DNA from: CAYNBT01 sp964396025
GTDB lineage: Bacteria > Patescibacteriota > WWE3 > UBA101185 > UBA10185
Length of the DNA stretch: 24,546 bases
Assembly: GCA_964396025.1 (NCBI GenBank)
Contig: CAYNBT010000014.1
Coordinates: 1-24,546 of the forward strand
Direction of reading: 5' to 3'
The notes under the pieces are model-generated. The model worked only from the letters and a program-made list of their open reading frames with translations. It made no database searches and was not told the origin of the DNA. A program made the position numbers and the translations under genes. Positions 16,896-24,015 of this stretch are shown here, piece after piece. Numbering within the stretch: the stretch's first letter is position 1; the number at the start of each line of letters is the position of its first letter.

Positions 16896-17910
16896 AAAAT
16901 ACGGCTTCCTGGGCTTACTTTTGTTTTTGGCAGTAATAAGAGTAATCTATTGTAGGGCAGCGGGTGCTGAGGAACTTAACTTGCAACCGCTATTAGCTCC
17001 ATTCTCAGATATTAGGCAGACTTTTGAAAAATCAATTTCCGGTCAATTTGAAGCCCCTGAATCATACCTATTAATGGGTATCCTTCTCGGTTCTGATTTT
17101 TTAAAATTCGATCGTAGGTTTAACGACGTCTTAGTATCTACTGGAACAATTCATGTTGCTGTAGTATCCGGATACAACTTAAGTGTTGTATTAAATTTAT
17201 TTGAAAAGTTTTTTGGTAAGTCGTATACGTTTACCAAAATTACCGCAACACTTCTTATGACCTTAACTTATGCGTTAATTAGCGGTTTTGAACCTCCAGT
17301 CATTAGGGCTTGGGTAATGCTGCTTCTGTCTTTATTAGCAAGATTTAGCGGTAGAAATATTTCCAGCTTATACGCTCTTCTGGTTTCTGGGGCTATTATT
17401 GTCATAATTATTCCTTTTATGGCAAGTAGTTTAAGTTTTCAGTTGAGCTTCATGGCCACTTTAGGGCTTATTTTGTTCTCAGACATGTTTTCCGGTATGC
17501 TGCATTGGCTTAAGATACCAAGAGAGTCGTACTTACTAGAAGATTTTATAGCATCTTTAAGCGCACAGTTAATGGTGTTGCCCTTGATATCAAATAAATT
17601 TGGAATTATAAACATACTTGGATTGTTATCCAACTCTGTAGTGTTGTGGGTAGTACCTTACATAACCTTACTGGGATTTTTATTTCTTGCGATAAACTTG
17701 TTTAACACCTTTTTAGTTTCCACGGTTGTTTTGATCTTGAAAATACCTCTGAAGTTTTTTGTCTATGTCTTGACCGAACTATCAACGCTTTCTTCTATGA
17801 ACATATATTTTAGGATGTCTGACTGGGCAATGTTTCTTTACTATTTTATTATTGTGACTCCCCTAGTCTTATCCTATTTTTTTCGTCTGCACAAAGTATA
17901 TAAACGGTAA
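16885..17910 (+). CDS. comEC: ComEC/Rec2-like DNA channel, short form
   Basis: 341 aa from ATG 16885, which has AAGGA 8 nt upstream (16872-16876); ATG 16861 is in frame but would overlap comEA by 35 nt and has no such site. The protein is mostly membrane helices. The competence-domain signatures are visible: HVAVVSGYNLSVV (90-102), and PPVIRAWVMLLLSLLARFSG (138-157). A long core follows (SSLSFQLSFMATLGLILFSD; SLSAQLMVLPLISNKFGIIN). Full ComEC is about 700-800 aa with an N-terminal OB region and a C-terminal metallo-beta-lactamase nuclease domain; both are missing here, so only the pore part is encoded. It ends at a proper stop with no frameshift sign. The nuclease role may be lost or carried by another protein. 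Confidence 0.9.
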   Translation: MFARKYGFLGLLLFLAVIRVIYCRAAGAEELNLQPLLAPFSDIRQTFEKSISGQFEAPESYLLMGILLGSDFLKFDRRFNDVLVSTGTIHVAVVSGYNLSVVLNLFEKFFGKSYTFTKITATLLMTLTYALISGFEPPVIRAWVMLLLSLLARFSGRNISSLYALLVSGAIIVIIIPFMASSLSFQLSFMATLGLILFSDMFSGMLHWLKIPRESYLLEDFIASLSAQLMVLPLISNKFGIINILGLLSNSVVLWVVPYITLLGFLFLAINLFNTFLVSTVVLILKIPLKFFVYVLTELSTLSSMNIYFRMSDWAMFLYYFIIVTPLVLSYFFRLHKVYKR

Positions 17911-17935
17911 TGGCAACAAGCTTATATTTATATGG

Positions 17936-17941
17936 TATGAT
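17936..17941 (+). promoter_or_regulatory. -10 box of argS
   Basis: TATGAT ends 11 nt before the argS ATG at 17953, predicting a leader of only a few bases. The -35 is not recognisable. No Shine-Dalgarno. Confidence 0.4.
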
Positions 17942-17952
17942 CATTTTGATCT

Positions 17953-19902
17953 ATGGTTGATTTAGTAAAAAAACTACAAACAGATATATCCGCAGCAGTT
18001 AAATCGCTGTATCAGTTGGAAATACCTTCGAGTGAGATTTTTATAGAGCATCCGGAAAATATGGAATGGGGTGATTATGCAACTAACATTCCGTTAAAGT
18101 TAGCCAAGGTTCTCAAGCAGGGACCAATGGAGATTGCCAAAAATCTACACTATGAGCTTCGCTCGATGGAAACTCTTGTAAATAAAAATCACTCTATGCC
18201 GCAAATATTTACTGATATTTCCATTGCATCTCCAGGCTTTATAAACTTCAAACTTAGTACAGAATGGTTAATATATTTACTCACAGAGATTGTGGAGCAA
18301 AAAAATAATTATGGGTCTGTGAATTTAGGTGGGGGTAAACGCGTGTCTTTAGAGCATTCCAATGTAAATCCAAATAAGGCGGCTCATGTGGGGCATCTCA
18401 GAAACGCTTGTATAGGCCAATTTATTGAGCGTACTTATGAGTTTTTGGGTTACGATGTTAATGTGCAATATTATGACAACGATCTTGGTGTCCAAGTTAC
18501 TACATCTCTTATGGGTATGGAAAAAATCAAGGAGCTATCTCCTGCTGCATACGAAAAATACGACCATTATGCTTGGGATGTATATTCAAGGATGGAAGCT
18601 CAAATAAGTGCTGACGCAGAGTTACGGAAGGAACGACAGGATTTAATGTCCCAACTTGAAAAAGCTGATTCAGATGTATCGATAAAACAAGAAAAACTTG
18701 CACAAAGAATTCTTGAGGAGCAACTGAAGACCTTTCATGATTTGTCATTCGATTATGATGTTATTGTAAGAGAGCGAGATATTGTGAGCCTGAAGTTTTG
18801 GGATAGAGCCTTTGCCTTAATGAAAGGTAATCCGAGTTTTTACCTTGCCACAACTGGGCCTTCATCAGGATGCTGGTTAGTCAGAATGTCTGATGGGCAT
18901 ATTAATTCACAAGAAGGTACTGATCTAGTTGAGGAAGATAAGATTATAGTACGCAGTAATGGTGTTCCTACTTATACAGGTAAGGATATTGCCTATCATA
19001 TGTGGAAATTCGGCCTGCTAGGGGGAGACTTCTTTTATAATCATTTTGATGCAGCTTCTCAACAGAAACCTCTTTACATAACTTCGTACAACAATAACCA
19101 TTCTTCACAAGACATCACTTTTTCAAATGCGGCATTGGTCATAAATGTCATAGACATGAAACAAACCTATGCTATGGAAGCTGTAAAAGTGGCTTTAGAG
19201 CACCTGAATTATAAAGAACAGGCCAAAAATATGATTCACGTAAATTATGGCTTTGTATACTTATCCCCTTTGACTGCGCAACACTTGGGGATGGACGTAT
19301 CTGAAGGTAAAGATCGATATGAAATGAGTGGGAGAAAGGGCTGGGGTATCAAAATAGATGACTTTATCACTAGTATTGAGAACAAACTTATTTCTGACTT
19401 TGGGAATTTTGAAAACATAAAATCTGTACGTAATGGTGCCATTAAATTTGAAATGCTTAAATATAATACCTTTCAAGACATAACATTTGATCTTAGCACT
19501 GCACTAAATCAGAAGGGTTTTACAGGGCCCTATATACAGTACACATATGCAAGAACATGTGCGTTGCTAGATAAGGCAGGCGACTCATATGATGCGGGCC
19601 TAAGTTCCTATCTAGCAAAGAATGCGCACGATTTTACATCCTCAGAAATCGACATTTTACGTCACATATATAAATTCTCCGAAACTGTACTTGAATCCGC
19701 GACTACGTATTCTTCTAATACTTTGTGTACGTTTCTTTTCTCATTGTGCCAGAAGTTTAATCAGTTTTATGCCGAAACACCAATATTGAAGGAAGTGGAT
19801 TCTGAAAAGCGCTACCTTCGCATACTTATCACTCAGTCAGTCCAGCAAGTAATACATAATGGATTATTTCTATTGGGAATAGAATCTCCAACTAGAATGT
19901 AG
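17953..19902 (+). CDS. argS: Arginyl-tRNA synthetase
   Basis: 649 aa, a class I synthetase for tRNA-Arg. The N-terminal Add-1 domain (residues 1-110) contains WGDYATNIPLKLAKVL. The HIGH motif is HVGH at 145-148, in EHSNVNPNKAAHVGHLRNAC. DNDLGVQV and the IVRSNGVPTYTGKDIAYHMWKFGLLG stretch (read in two parts) are ArgS hallmarks. The KMSKS place reads MSGRKGWGIKIDD, where many ArgS have MSTRKG. The C-terminal anticodon-binding domain includes FTGPYIQYTYARTCALLDKA and ends FLLGIESPTRM, which matches the usual LLGI-x-x-PERM ending. It is longer than the 577 aa of E. coli because of helical insertions around residues 200-250. Confidence 0.96.
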   Translation: MVDLVKKLQTDISAAVKSLYQLEIPSSEIFIEHPENMEWGDYATNIPLKLAKVLKQGPMEIAKNLHYELRSMETLVNKNHSMPQIFTDISIASPGFINFKLSTEWLIYLLTEIVEQKNNYGSVNLGGGKRVSLEHSNVNPNKAAHVGHLRNACIGQFIERTYEFLGYDVNVQYYDNDLGVQVTTSLMGMEKIKELSPAAYEKYDHYAWDVYSRMEAQISADAELRKERQDLMSQLEKADSDVSIKQEKLAQRILEEQLKTFHDLSFDYDVIVRERDIVSLKFWDRAFALMKGNPSFYLATTGPSSGCWLVRMSDGHINSQEGTDLVEEDKIIVRSNGVPTYTGKDIAYHMWKFGLLGGDFFYNHFDAASQQKPLYITSYNNNHSSQDITFSNAALVINVIDMKQTYAMEAVKVALEHLNYKEQAKNMIHVNYGFVYLSPLTAQHLGMDVSEGKDRYEMSGRKGWGIKIDDFITSIENKLISDFGNFENIKSVRNGAIKFEMLKYNTFQDITFDLSTALNQKGFTGPYIQYTYARTCALLDKAGDSYDAGLSSYLAKNAHDFTSSEIDILRHIYKFSETVLESATTYSSNTLCTFLFSLCQKFNQFYAETPILKEVDSEKRYLRILITQSVQQVIHNGLFLLGIESPTRM

Positions 19903-19916
19903 AGATGTTTTGATAG

Positions 19917-19922
19917 TATAAT
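19917..19922 (+). promoter_or_regulatory. -10 box of the metallophosphoesterase gene, leaderless type
   Basis: A perfect TATAAT ends 7 nt before the ATG at 19930. The -35 is unclear. No Shine-Dalgarno is present. Confidence 0.55.
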
Positions 19923-19929
19923 ACTTTTG

Positions 19930-20952
19930 ATGAAATCAACGTCAAACAACAGAAACCCCGGTTTTCTTAGACGCTCTTTTAGATCCTTGCTTTCTATCAC
20001 AGTTCTGTCTGCGCTTGTTCTTTCTATATCCTACTTTATCAAGTATGTTTCTACCTTAGATACCGAAACTGCCTTAAATTACACAGCGCCTCTCTTGGGG
20101 AGATTAGGTATTGATAAAGAGAGCGTAGGTGAGGTTGCAGGGAAAGTATCCGTGCGTGTGTCTCAGGACATTGAGGAGCTAAATGGAGCGGCTCCATTCG
20201 TTGAGGCAAATACAGACCCTGTTGTGGTAAAGCAAGATAGTTTGTTAAAGATAGCTGTGTTAGCAGATTCTCACGATGATTCGGTAAATTTGGCATCTGC
20301 TCTTGATCTAGCTTCTAAAAACAATGCCAATTTGATTTTCCATTTGGGAGACATCACTAATCTTGGTTTGATTGAAGATCTAGAAAAGGCAAAGGAGCTT
20401 TTGGAGGCAAGTACTGCCCCTTATTTTGCTCTGCCCGGAGATAGAGATTTATGGCAATCTGTAGGCACACAGAATTTTCTAGAAGTGTTTGAGAGTGATT
20501 TTCATACTGTAACATTCAATGGGATAAACCTTGTATTACTTAACAACAGCGCGACCTATACTCCGATTAGTCAAGAAACACTAGATGCTTTTGCTTCGGC
20601 ATTGTTGAACGCTGATTTCGTATTTTTATCGCAACCTTTGTACCATCCGCTAAACAGCAAATCCATGGGTTACGATGCTGAGGGAGAGATAGTACAGGAG
20701 CTATACGATCAGGCACAAAGTATCCTCACCCTTGTAAGGGCTTCAAATGTAAAAGCAGTAATCTCTGCTGAACACCATATATCCAGTAACTATTCCGATC
20801 CTGTAAAACCCGAATTGCGCCATATAACGGTTGGGGCAGTAACTTCCACCGTAAACAATCGCCCGCAGCGCCTGCTCCAGAGCCCAAGATTCTCAATACT
20901 TAATGTGTTTGAAGACAGGAGTTTCAAAATGGAAGAAATTATTCTTCCCTAG
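19930..20952 (+). CDS. Membrane-anchored calcineurin-like metallophosphoesterase
   Basis: 340 aa from ATG 19930; the TTG just before it is less likely. Residues about 19-39 are an N-terminal membrane helix, with basic residues before it, so the catalytic part faces outward. The fold motifs are KIAVLADSHDD (Asp113, His115), HLGDITNLG (Asp141), LPGDRDLW (170-175), YHP (His239) and SAEHH (279-283). In standard members the third motif is GNH(D/E); here it is GDRD, so the metal-binding Asn is Asp and the catalytic His is Arg. The metal-ligand framework is otherwise present. The substrate is unknown. It may act on phosphoesters outside the membrane or be weakly active. Confidence 0.85.
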   Translation: MKSTSNNRNPGFLRRSFRSLLSITVLSALVLSISYFIKYVSTLDTETALNYTAPLLGRLGIDKESVGEVAGKVSVRVSQDIEELNGAAPFVEANTDPVVVKQDSLLKIAVLADSHDDSVNLASALDLASKNNANLIFHLGDITNLGLIEDLEKAKELLEASTAPYFALPGDRDLWQSVGTQNFLEVFESDFHTVTFNGINLVLLNNSATYTPISQETLDAFASALLNADFVFLSQPLYHPLNSKSMGYDAEGEIVQELYDQAQSILTLVRASNVKAVISAEHHISSNYSDPVKPELRHITVGAVTSTVNNRPQRLLQSPRFSILNVFEDRSFKMEEIILP

Positions 20953-20978
20953 ACTTATCTGCTACTTTTTGCTATTTT
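20950..20978 (+). promoter_or_regulatory. Promoter of ndk, leaderless type
   Basis: TAGACT (20950-20955), 17-bp spacer, TATTTT (20973-20978); the -10 ends 7 nt before the ATG at 20986. The -35 begins over the stop codon of the upstream gene. No Shine-Dalgarno. Confidence 0.45.
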
Positions 20979-20985
20979 TCTAACC

Positions 20986-21567
20986 ATGATAGAAAGATCT
21001 TTAATACTAATAAAACCGGATGGTGTAAAAAGAGGTTTGGTTGGAGAAATCCTTATGCGCTTTGAACGTGTTGGCTTAAAAATCGTGGCTGCCAAGATGA
21101 TCCAAGCAACAGAGCAAATGGGCGTTGATCACTATCCTTCCTCACAAGAATGGTTGTCTACTGTAGGTGCGAGGACAATAGATGATTGCGAGAAATATGG
21201 TATAGATTTGATGGCCAACATGGGTACCACGGATGCTGTAGAAATAGGAAAAATAGTGAAACAATGGAATGTGGACTTTTTAACTTCAGGCCCCGTGATG
21301 GCTTTTGTGTTAGAAGGAGTGAATGCAATCGAACGTGTAAGATCTTTGGCAGGCAGTACAATTCCTGCTAAATCCGCCCCAGGAACTATCAGGGGAGATT
21401 ATTCTCTTGATTCTGCCATAGTAGCCAACAAGCTTAAGCGTACAATTTATAATCTTATTCACGCTTCTGGATCTACTCAAGAGGCAGAAGAGGAGATAAA
21501 GCTTTGGTTTGGTGACGATAAAACCCATTCCTATAGACGAGTTCACGAAGATCTTTACTCCTACTAA
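20986..21567 (+). CDS. ndk: Nucleoside diphosphate kinase with insertion
   Basis: 193 aa against about 140 in most bacteria. It moves the terminal phosphate of ATP to other NDPs through a phospho-histidine. The N-terminus ERSLILIKPDGVKRGLVGEI is classic. The active site NLIHASGSTQEAEEEI carries His159 where the usual form is NxIHGSDS. GTIRGDYS (133-140) is also conserved. An insertion of about 40-45 residues occupies roughly positions 47-92, in the helix-hairpin and Kpn-loop area; extended forms like this are known in some archaea and in CPR bacteria. It lies 23 nt upstream of the adk-like gene, so the two nucleotide kinases are neighbours. Confidence 0.95.
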   Translation: MIERSLILIKPDGVKRGLVGEILMRFERVGLKIVAAKMIQATEQMGVDHYPSSQEWLSTVGARTIDDCEKYGIDLMANMGTTDAVEIGKIVKQWNVDFLTSGPVMAFVLEGVNAIERVRSLAGSTIPAKSAPGTIRGDYSLDSAIVANKLKRTIYNLIHASGSTQEAEEEIKLWFGDDKTHSYRRVHEDLYSY

Positions 21568-21582
21568 TTTAGCAAGTAAGAT
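21554..21582 (+). promoter_or_regulatory. Promoter of the adk-like gene, leaderless type
   Basis: TTTACT (21554-21559), 17-bp spacer, TAAGAT (21577-21582), ending 8 nt before the ATG at 21591. The -35 lies within the ndk end, so this would be a separate promoter although the genes are 23 nt apart. Confidence 0.4.
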
Positions 21583-21590
21583 CATCTTTG

Positions 21591-22670
21591 ATGGAGTTTC
21601 CAATATTTAACACTAGAATACTTTCTAAAGGTAAGACATACGATCTAACCGATGCTTCCCAAAGGTACAGTTACTTTCATGACAAGGCTGGCGCAGAAAT
21701 TGAAGCAATCAAAGAGTATTTAGAGACAAATGCTTTTGTGGGTTTTTTGCTGGCCAAAAAGCAAGCTGGTAAGGGCACATACTCCAAGATGCTGCAAGAA
21801 GTTTTGGGCGAAGATCGTTTGGCACATGTGTCAGTAGGTGACATAGTGCGAGATGTAGACCTAGCCACCAAAGATGCTTCGTATCGCACGGAGTTAGAAA
21901 TTTACATGCAAAAACATTACAGAGGCTTTGTTTCCTTAGACCAAGCCTTTGACGCATTTTATTCACGCTCTCAAGATAAATTATTGCCAACTGAATTTGT
22001 ACTCACCTTAGTGAAACGTGAAATAGAGAAGGTAGGTAGAAAGGCATTATTCATTGATGGTATACCAAGAGACCTCGATCAAATTTCTTACTCATTGTTC
22101 TTTAGAGAACTCATTAACTTTAAAAATGACCCCGACTTTTTTGTACTCATTGATACTCCTGAAGAACTCATTAGCGCAAGATTGAGTGGTAGGCGCGTAT
22201 GTCCTATCTGCAAGACTTCTAAGAACATATATTTTAACCCAACTACGCGCGTGGTATTCAATAAGGAAACCCATTCATATGTGCTAATTTGCGACAATAA
22301 AGACTGTTCAGGATACAAAACAGCAGAGTGTGTATTAAAAGAAGGGGATAGCGCAGGCATTTCTCTTATCCGAGCACGTTTGGAATCTGACGGGCAATTA
22401 ATGGAGAAAGTCGGAACCCTAGCAGGCGTACCTAAGATCAATTTGCGTACTTCAATTCCGGTAGAAAAGAAAGAAGCCAATATGGAAGATTATGAGATCG
22501 CCCCGGAATTTGTATACAGTGGGGAAGATCCTGTACAAATCTCTTCTAGACCATTTATATTTAGAGACGACTTTGGCGTTGAATCACATAGCTTAATGGC
22601 AGCTTCCGTAGTTTTGTCATTGATTTATCAGATACACGCCGTTTTAAATCTCCAACAACCAGCTAACTAA
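21591..22670 (+). CDS. adk: Adenylate-kinase-like nucleotide kinase, extended
   Basis: 359 aa from ATG 21591, against about 215 for usual Adk, which interconverts ATP, AMP and ADP. The P-loop LAKKQAGKGTYSK (54-66) keeps the GKGT core but has AKKQA where Adk has GPPGA, so the first Gly is missing. HVSVGDIVRD matches the ISTGD-x-xR AMP-site motif, and IDGIPRDLDQ the DGFPR-x-xxQ motif. The LID is recognisable: RLSGRRVCPICKTSKNIYFN, with a four-cysteine zinc site (CPIC, CDNKDC). Extra parts are about 50 residues at the N-terminus and 60-70 at the C-terminus (after about 285) that I do not recognise. Likely a divergent adenylate kinase; another NMP kinase specificity is possible. Confidence 0.85.
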   Translation: MEFPIFNTRILSKGKTYDLTDASQRYSYFHDKAGAEIEAIKEYLETNAFVGFLLAKKQAGKGTYSKMLQEVLGEDRLAHVSVGDIVRDVDLATKDASYRTELEIYMQKHYRGFVSLDQAFDAFYSRSQDKLLPTEFVLTLVKREIEKVGRKALFIDGIPRDLDQISYSLFFRELINFKNDPDFFVLIDTPEELISARLSGRRVCPICKTSKNIYFNPTTRVVFNKETHSYVLICDNKDCSGYKTAECVLKEGDSAGISLIRARLESDGQLMEKVGTLAGVPKINLRTSIPVEKKEANMEDYEIAPEFVYSGEDPVQISSRPFIFRDDFGVESHSLMAASVVLSLIYQIHAVLNLQQPAN

Positions 22671-22680
22671 CCTATAACAT

Positions 22681-22709
22681 TTGCCGCTAACATCAGGGCG
22701 TGCTATTAT
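22681..22709 (+). promoter_or_regulatory. Promoter of the 22736 gene
   Basis: TTGCCG (22681-22686), 17-bp spacer, TATTAT (22704-22709). It predicts a start near 22716 and a true leader of about 20 nt carrying a Shine-Dalgarno, unlike the upstream genes. Confidence 0.5.
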
Positions 22710-22722
22710 ATGTAAAATCTTT

Positions 22723-22730
22723 AGAGGAGG
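22723..22730 (+). promoter_or_regulatory. Strong Shine-Dalgarno of the 22736 gene
   Basis: AGAGGAGG followed by a 5-nt spacer and ATG at 22736. It fixes the start at 22736 rather than at the in-frame GTG at 22700, which lies upstream of the -10. Confidence 0.85.
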
Positions 22731-22735
22731 TAGTT

Positions 22736-23107
22736 ATGACACCTGAAATGCTTGAAATGATTTGGCGCGCCTTTGTTTCTGAAAACCCAAATTGGCGTGC
22801 TGTAGTAGATGCTATCCTTGAGAACAATTTGGTTTTTGTAATACCGGCGTCTACATCTACTGTTGGTAGTGTTGGAGATTTGAAGATGGGAGACGTGATT
22901 GTTTTGGAGCCTGGTATCAAAGGCCGAAAACCTATTTTTAGGATTGATGCGGCAGGAAATATCACCTGTGTCAATCATGGCTCAACTTCTACAAGGGATA
23001 CTGCCGATTTTATCGCATGGCTTTTGCATGTGAGTGAAAGATGGAGTAGTGAGCCTGAAACCGAACTTGCAGACAGATTTTTTGCAACATTAGGTGAATT
23101 TAAATAG
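22736..23107 (+). CDS. Hypothetical cytosolic protein, 123 aa
   Basis: I do not recognise a family. The protein starts MTPEMLEMIWRAFVSENPNW and has no signal peptide or membrane helix. The N-terminal 30 residues look helical; the middle (VFVIPASTSTVGSVGDLKMG, then DVIVLEPGIKGRKPIFRIDA) looks beta-rich; the end (DTADFIAWLLHVSERW to GEFK) looks helical. It is alone between the promoter at 22681-22709 and the terminator at 23123-23166, so it appears to be a single-gene unit. Its strong Shine-Dalgarno contrasts with the leaderless-looking genes around it and suggests high translation. Acidic, abundant small protein is a guess from this layout only. Confidence 0.8.
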   Translation: MTPEMLEMIWRAFVSENPNWRAVVDAILENNLVFVIPASTSTVGSVGDLKMGDVIVLEPGIKGRKPIFRIDAAGNITCVNHGSTSTRDTADFIAWLLHVSERWSSEPETELADRFFATLGEFK

Positions 23108-23122
23108 ACCAGTTAAAAAAAT

Positions 23123-23166
23123 AATCCCCTATGTGGCGTGTTTATCACTTCCACTAGGGGATTTTT
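23123..23166. terminator. Bidirectional rho-independent terminator
   Basis: Stem AATCCCCTA(T)GTGG (23123-23136) pairs with CCACTAGGGGATT (23151-23163) around a 14-nt loop, with one bulged T. T-rich tail TTTC follows on plus, and the A-run at 23115-23121 gives a T-run on minus. It ends the 22736 gene (plus) and the 23206-23427 gene (minus). Confidence 0.9.
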
Positions 23167-23205
23167 CTTGTTTTGCCTAGGTACAAGGGCAAATCTTCAA
23201 CTCTT

Positions 23206-23427
23206 TTAGAAGAACTTGTCACCACCTAGTTCTATATAGAGCGTAAGAAGACTCAGTATCACTGCCATAAGATTTAGCAGAGAGTTGATACCCGCTAATA
23301 CTGCAATTACCAGAAACTTCTTTTCCTCACGTGCCTTCCTGTAAGAGGCAAAACATACAACCGCAATACCTGCAAAAATTATAACTAGCAAGACTTTTAC
23401 TACTATCAAAAGTATTGAAACTACCAT
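23206..23427 (-). CDS. Small two-helix membrane protein, 73 aa
   Basis: ATG at 23427 with AGGAGA (23435-23440) 7 nt upstream, so translation is Shine-Dalgarno driven. Helix 1 spans residues about 3-27 (VSILLIVVKVLLVIIFAGIA), followed by a basic loop SYRKAREEKKF, then helix 2 at about 37-66. The basic loop suggests a hairpin with both ends outside. No family is recognised. It converges on the 22736 gene and shares the bidirectional terminator. It lies 158 nt beyond the 34-aa gene and may have its own promoter (TATAAC at 23472-23467 is a -10 candidate). Confidence 0.75.
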   Translation of the reverse strand: MVVSILLIVVKVLLVIIFAGIAVVCFASYRKAREEKKFLVIAVLAGINSLLNLMAVILSLLTLYIELGGDKFF

Positions 23428-23434
23428 TGCTTTG

Positions 23435-23440
23435 TCTCCT
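23435..23440 (-). promoter_or_regulatory. Shine-Dalgarno of the 73-aa membrane protein
   Basis: AGGAGA on the minus strand, 7 nt before the ATG at 23427; one of only three clear Shine-Dalgarno sites in the window. Confidence 0.75.
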
Positions 23441-23537
23441 TGTTACTGTATGGGGCTGATTCCAGTGTTATACCTTCAGGTTTCGCTGTATAGCGGATTA
23501 TTGTTTCTTGTAGACCCACGTTTGTATTGCCCGATAG

Positions 23538-23548
23538 TGTACTGTACA
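23538..23548. repeat. 11-bp perfect inverted repeat TGTACTGTACA
   Basis: A symmetric site in the 158-bp non-coding stretch 23428-23585, between the 73-aa and 34-aa genes. It could be an operator; nothing else in the stretch is recognisable apart from the -10 candidate at 23467-23472. Confidence 0.35.
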
Positions 23549-23585
23549 AATGATGATTTGTAAAACCAGAATATAGTTATAGATA

Positions 23586-23690
23586 CTAATTTTCTTTAGG
23601 AGGGTGCTTTCCTAGAAAGATTATCACTGCAGTACCCACAGCAAGAACCGCGAATATGAGATAGACGAGTGCAAGAGTGTTTATATTCAT
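23586..23690 (-). CDS. Tiny single-helix membrane protein, 34 aa
   Basis: ATG at 23690 and TAG at 23588-23586 encode 34 residues: a short N-terminus, one membrane helix (LALVYLIFAVLAVGTAVIIF, residues 6-25), and a charged proline-containing tail GKHPPKEN. Its ATG overlaps the stop of the upstream 66-aa gene as ATGA, a usual sign of coupled translation. AAGGAT lies about 7 nt before the start. The coding look (helix plus hydrophilic tail, coupling) supports a real gene. Function unknown. Proteins this small often modulate a membrane partner. Confidence 0.65.
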   Translation of the reverse strand: MNINTLALVYLIFAVLAVGTAVIIFLGKHPPKEN

Positions 23691-23887
23691 GATGAAATCC
23701 TTTCTAGCCTCAAGGATACCCACCACAAAAAAAACGTCAAGCCTATACCCGCTAACATAACAGGTGCAAGTTCATCTAGCGCTGATGGGCTTACTAGGGG
23801 ACTTATAACTAATGAACCCAAAAACACCTGGCCTGCGTTATCAAATATGTTTGAGAATCTTTTTAGTTGATTGATAGTGAATAACAT
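23687..23887 (-). CDS. Small two-helix membrane protein, 66 aa
   Basis: ATG at 23887. A short basic N-terminus (NQLKRFSNIFDNAGQ) leads to helix 1 (about 19-34, VFLGSLVISPLV) and helix 2 (about 40-58, with GLTFFLWWVSLRLER at its end). Similar short proteins with a FDNAGQV start and a final WW-x-SLRLE occur, as I recall, widely in bacteria as uncharacterised membrane proteins; I cannot name the family with confidence. TATAAA (23903-23898) ends 10 nt before the ATG, with no Shine-Dalgarno. It is joined by an ATGA overlap to the 34-aa gene. Confidence 0.75.
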   Translation of the reverse strand: MLFTINQLKRFSNIFDNAGQVFLGSLVISPLVSPSALDELAPVMLAGIGLTFFLWWVSLRLERISS

Positions 23888-23897
23888 TATGGAGAAA

Positions 23898-23903
23898 TTT
23901 ATA
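23898..23903 (-). promoter_or_regulatory. -10 box of the 66-aa/34-aa gene pair
   Basis: TATAAA on the minus strand ends 10 nt before the ATG at 23887, predicting a leader of only a few bases. A 10-bp palindrome GTTCTAGAAC (23914-23923) lies in the spacer to -35 region. Confidence 0.4.
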
Positions 23904-23913
23904 ACATACTGAA

Positions 23914-23923
23914 GTTCTAGAAC
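23914..23923. repeat. 10-bp palindrome GTTCTAGAAC
   Basis: Perfect palindrome just upstream of the -10 at 23898-23903. A second inverted repeat, AGTGTC (23925-23930) with GACACT (23942-23947), adjoins it. Neither has a T-run, so an operator is more likely than a terminator, but chance is possible. Confidence 0.35.
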
Positions 23924-24015
23924 CAGTGTCTGTATTCTACTGACACTAGAGTACAGCTCAGATTAGCGGTAGTTCACTGATTTCTGTAATTCCTGTTTGA
24001 TATTTATTACCCCCG

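Noticed and set aside
22700..22735. GTG start 12 codons upstream of the 22736 gene
   Set aside because: It lies upstream of the -10 box, and the strong Shine-Dalgarno plus ATG at 22736 decide the start.
23925..23947. AGTGTC/GACACT hairpin as terminator of the 161-aa gene
   Set aside because: Short stem and no T-run on either strand; kept only as a possible operator next to the palindrome at 23914-23923.
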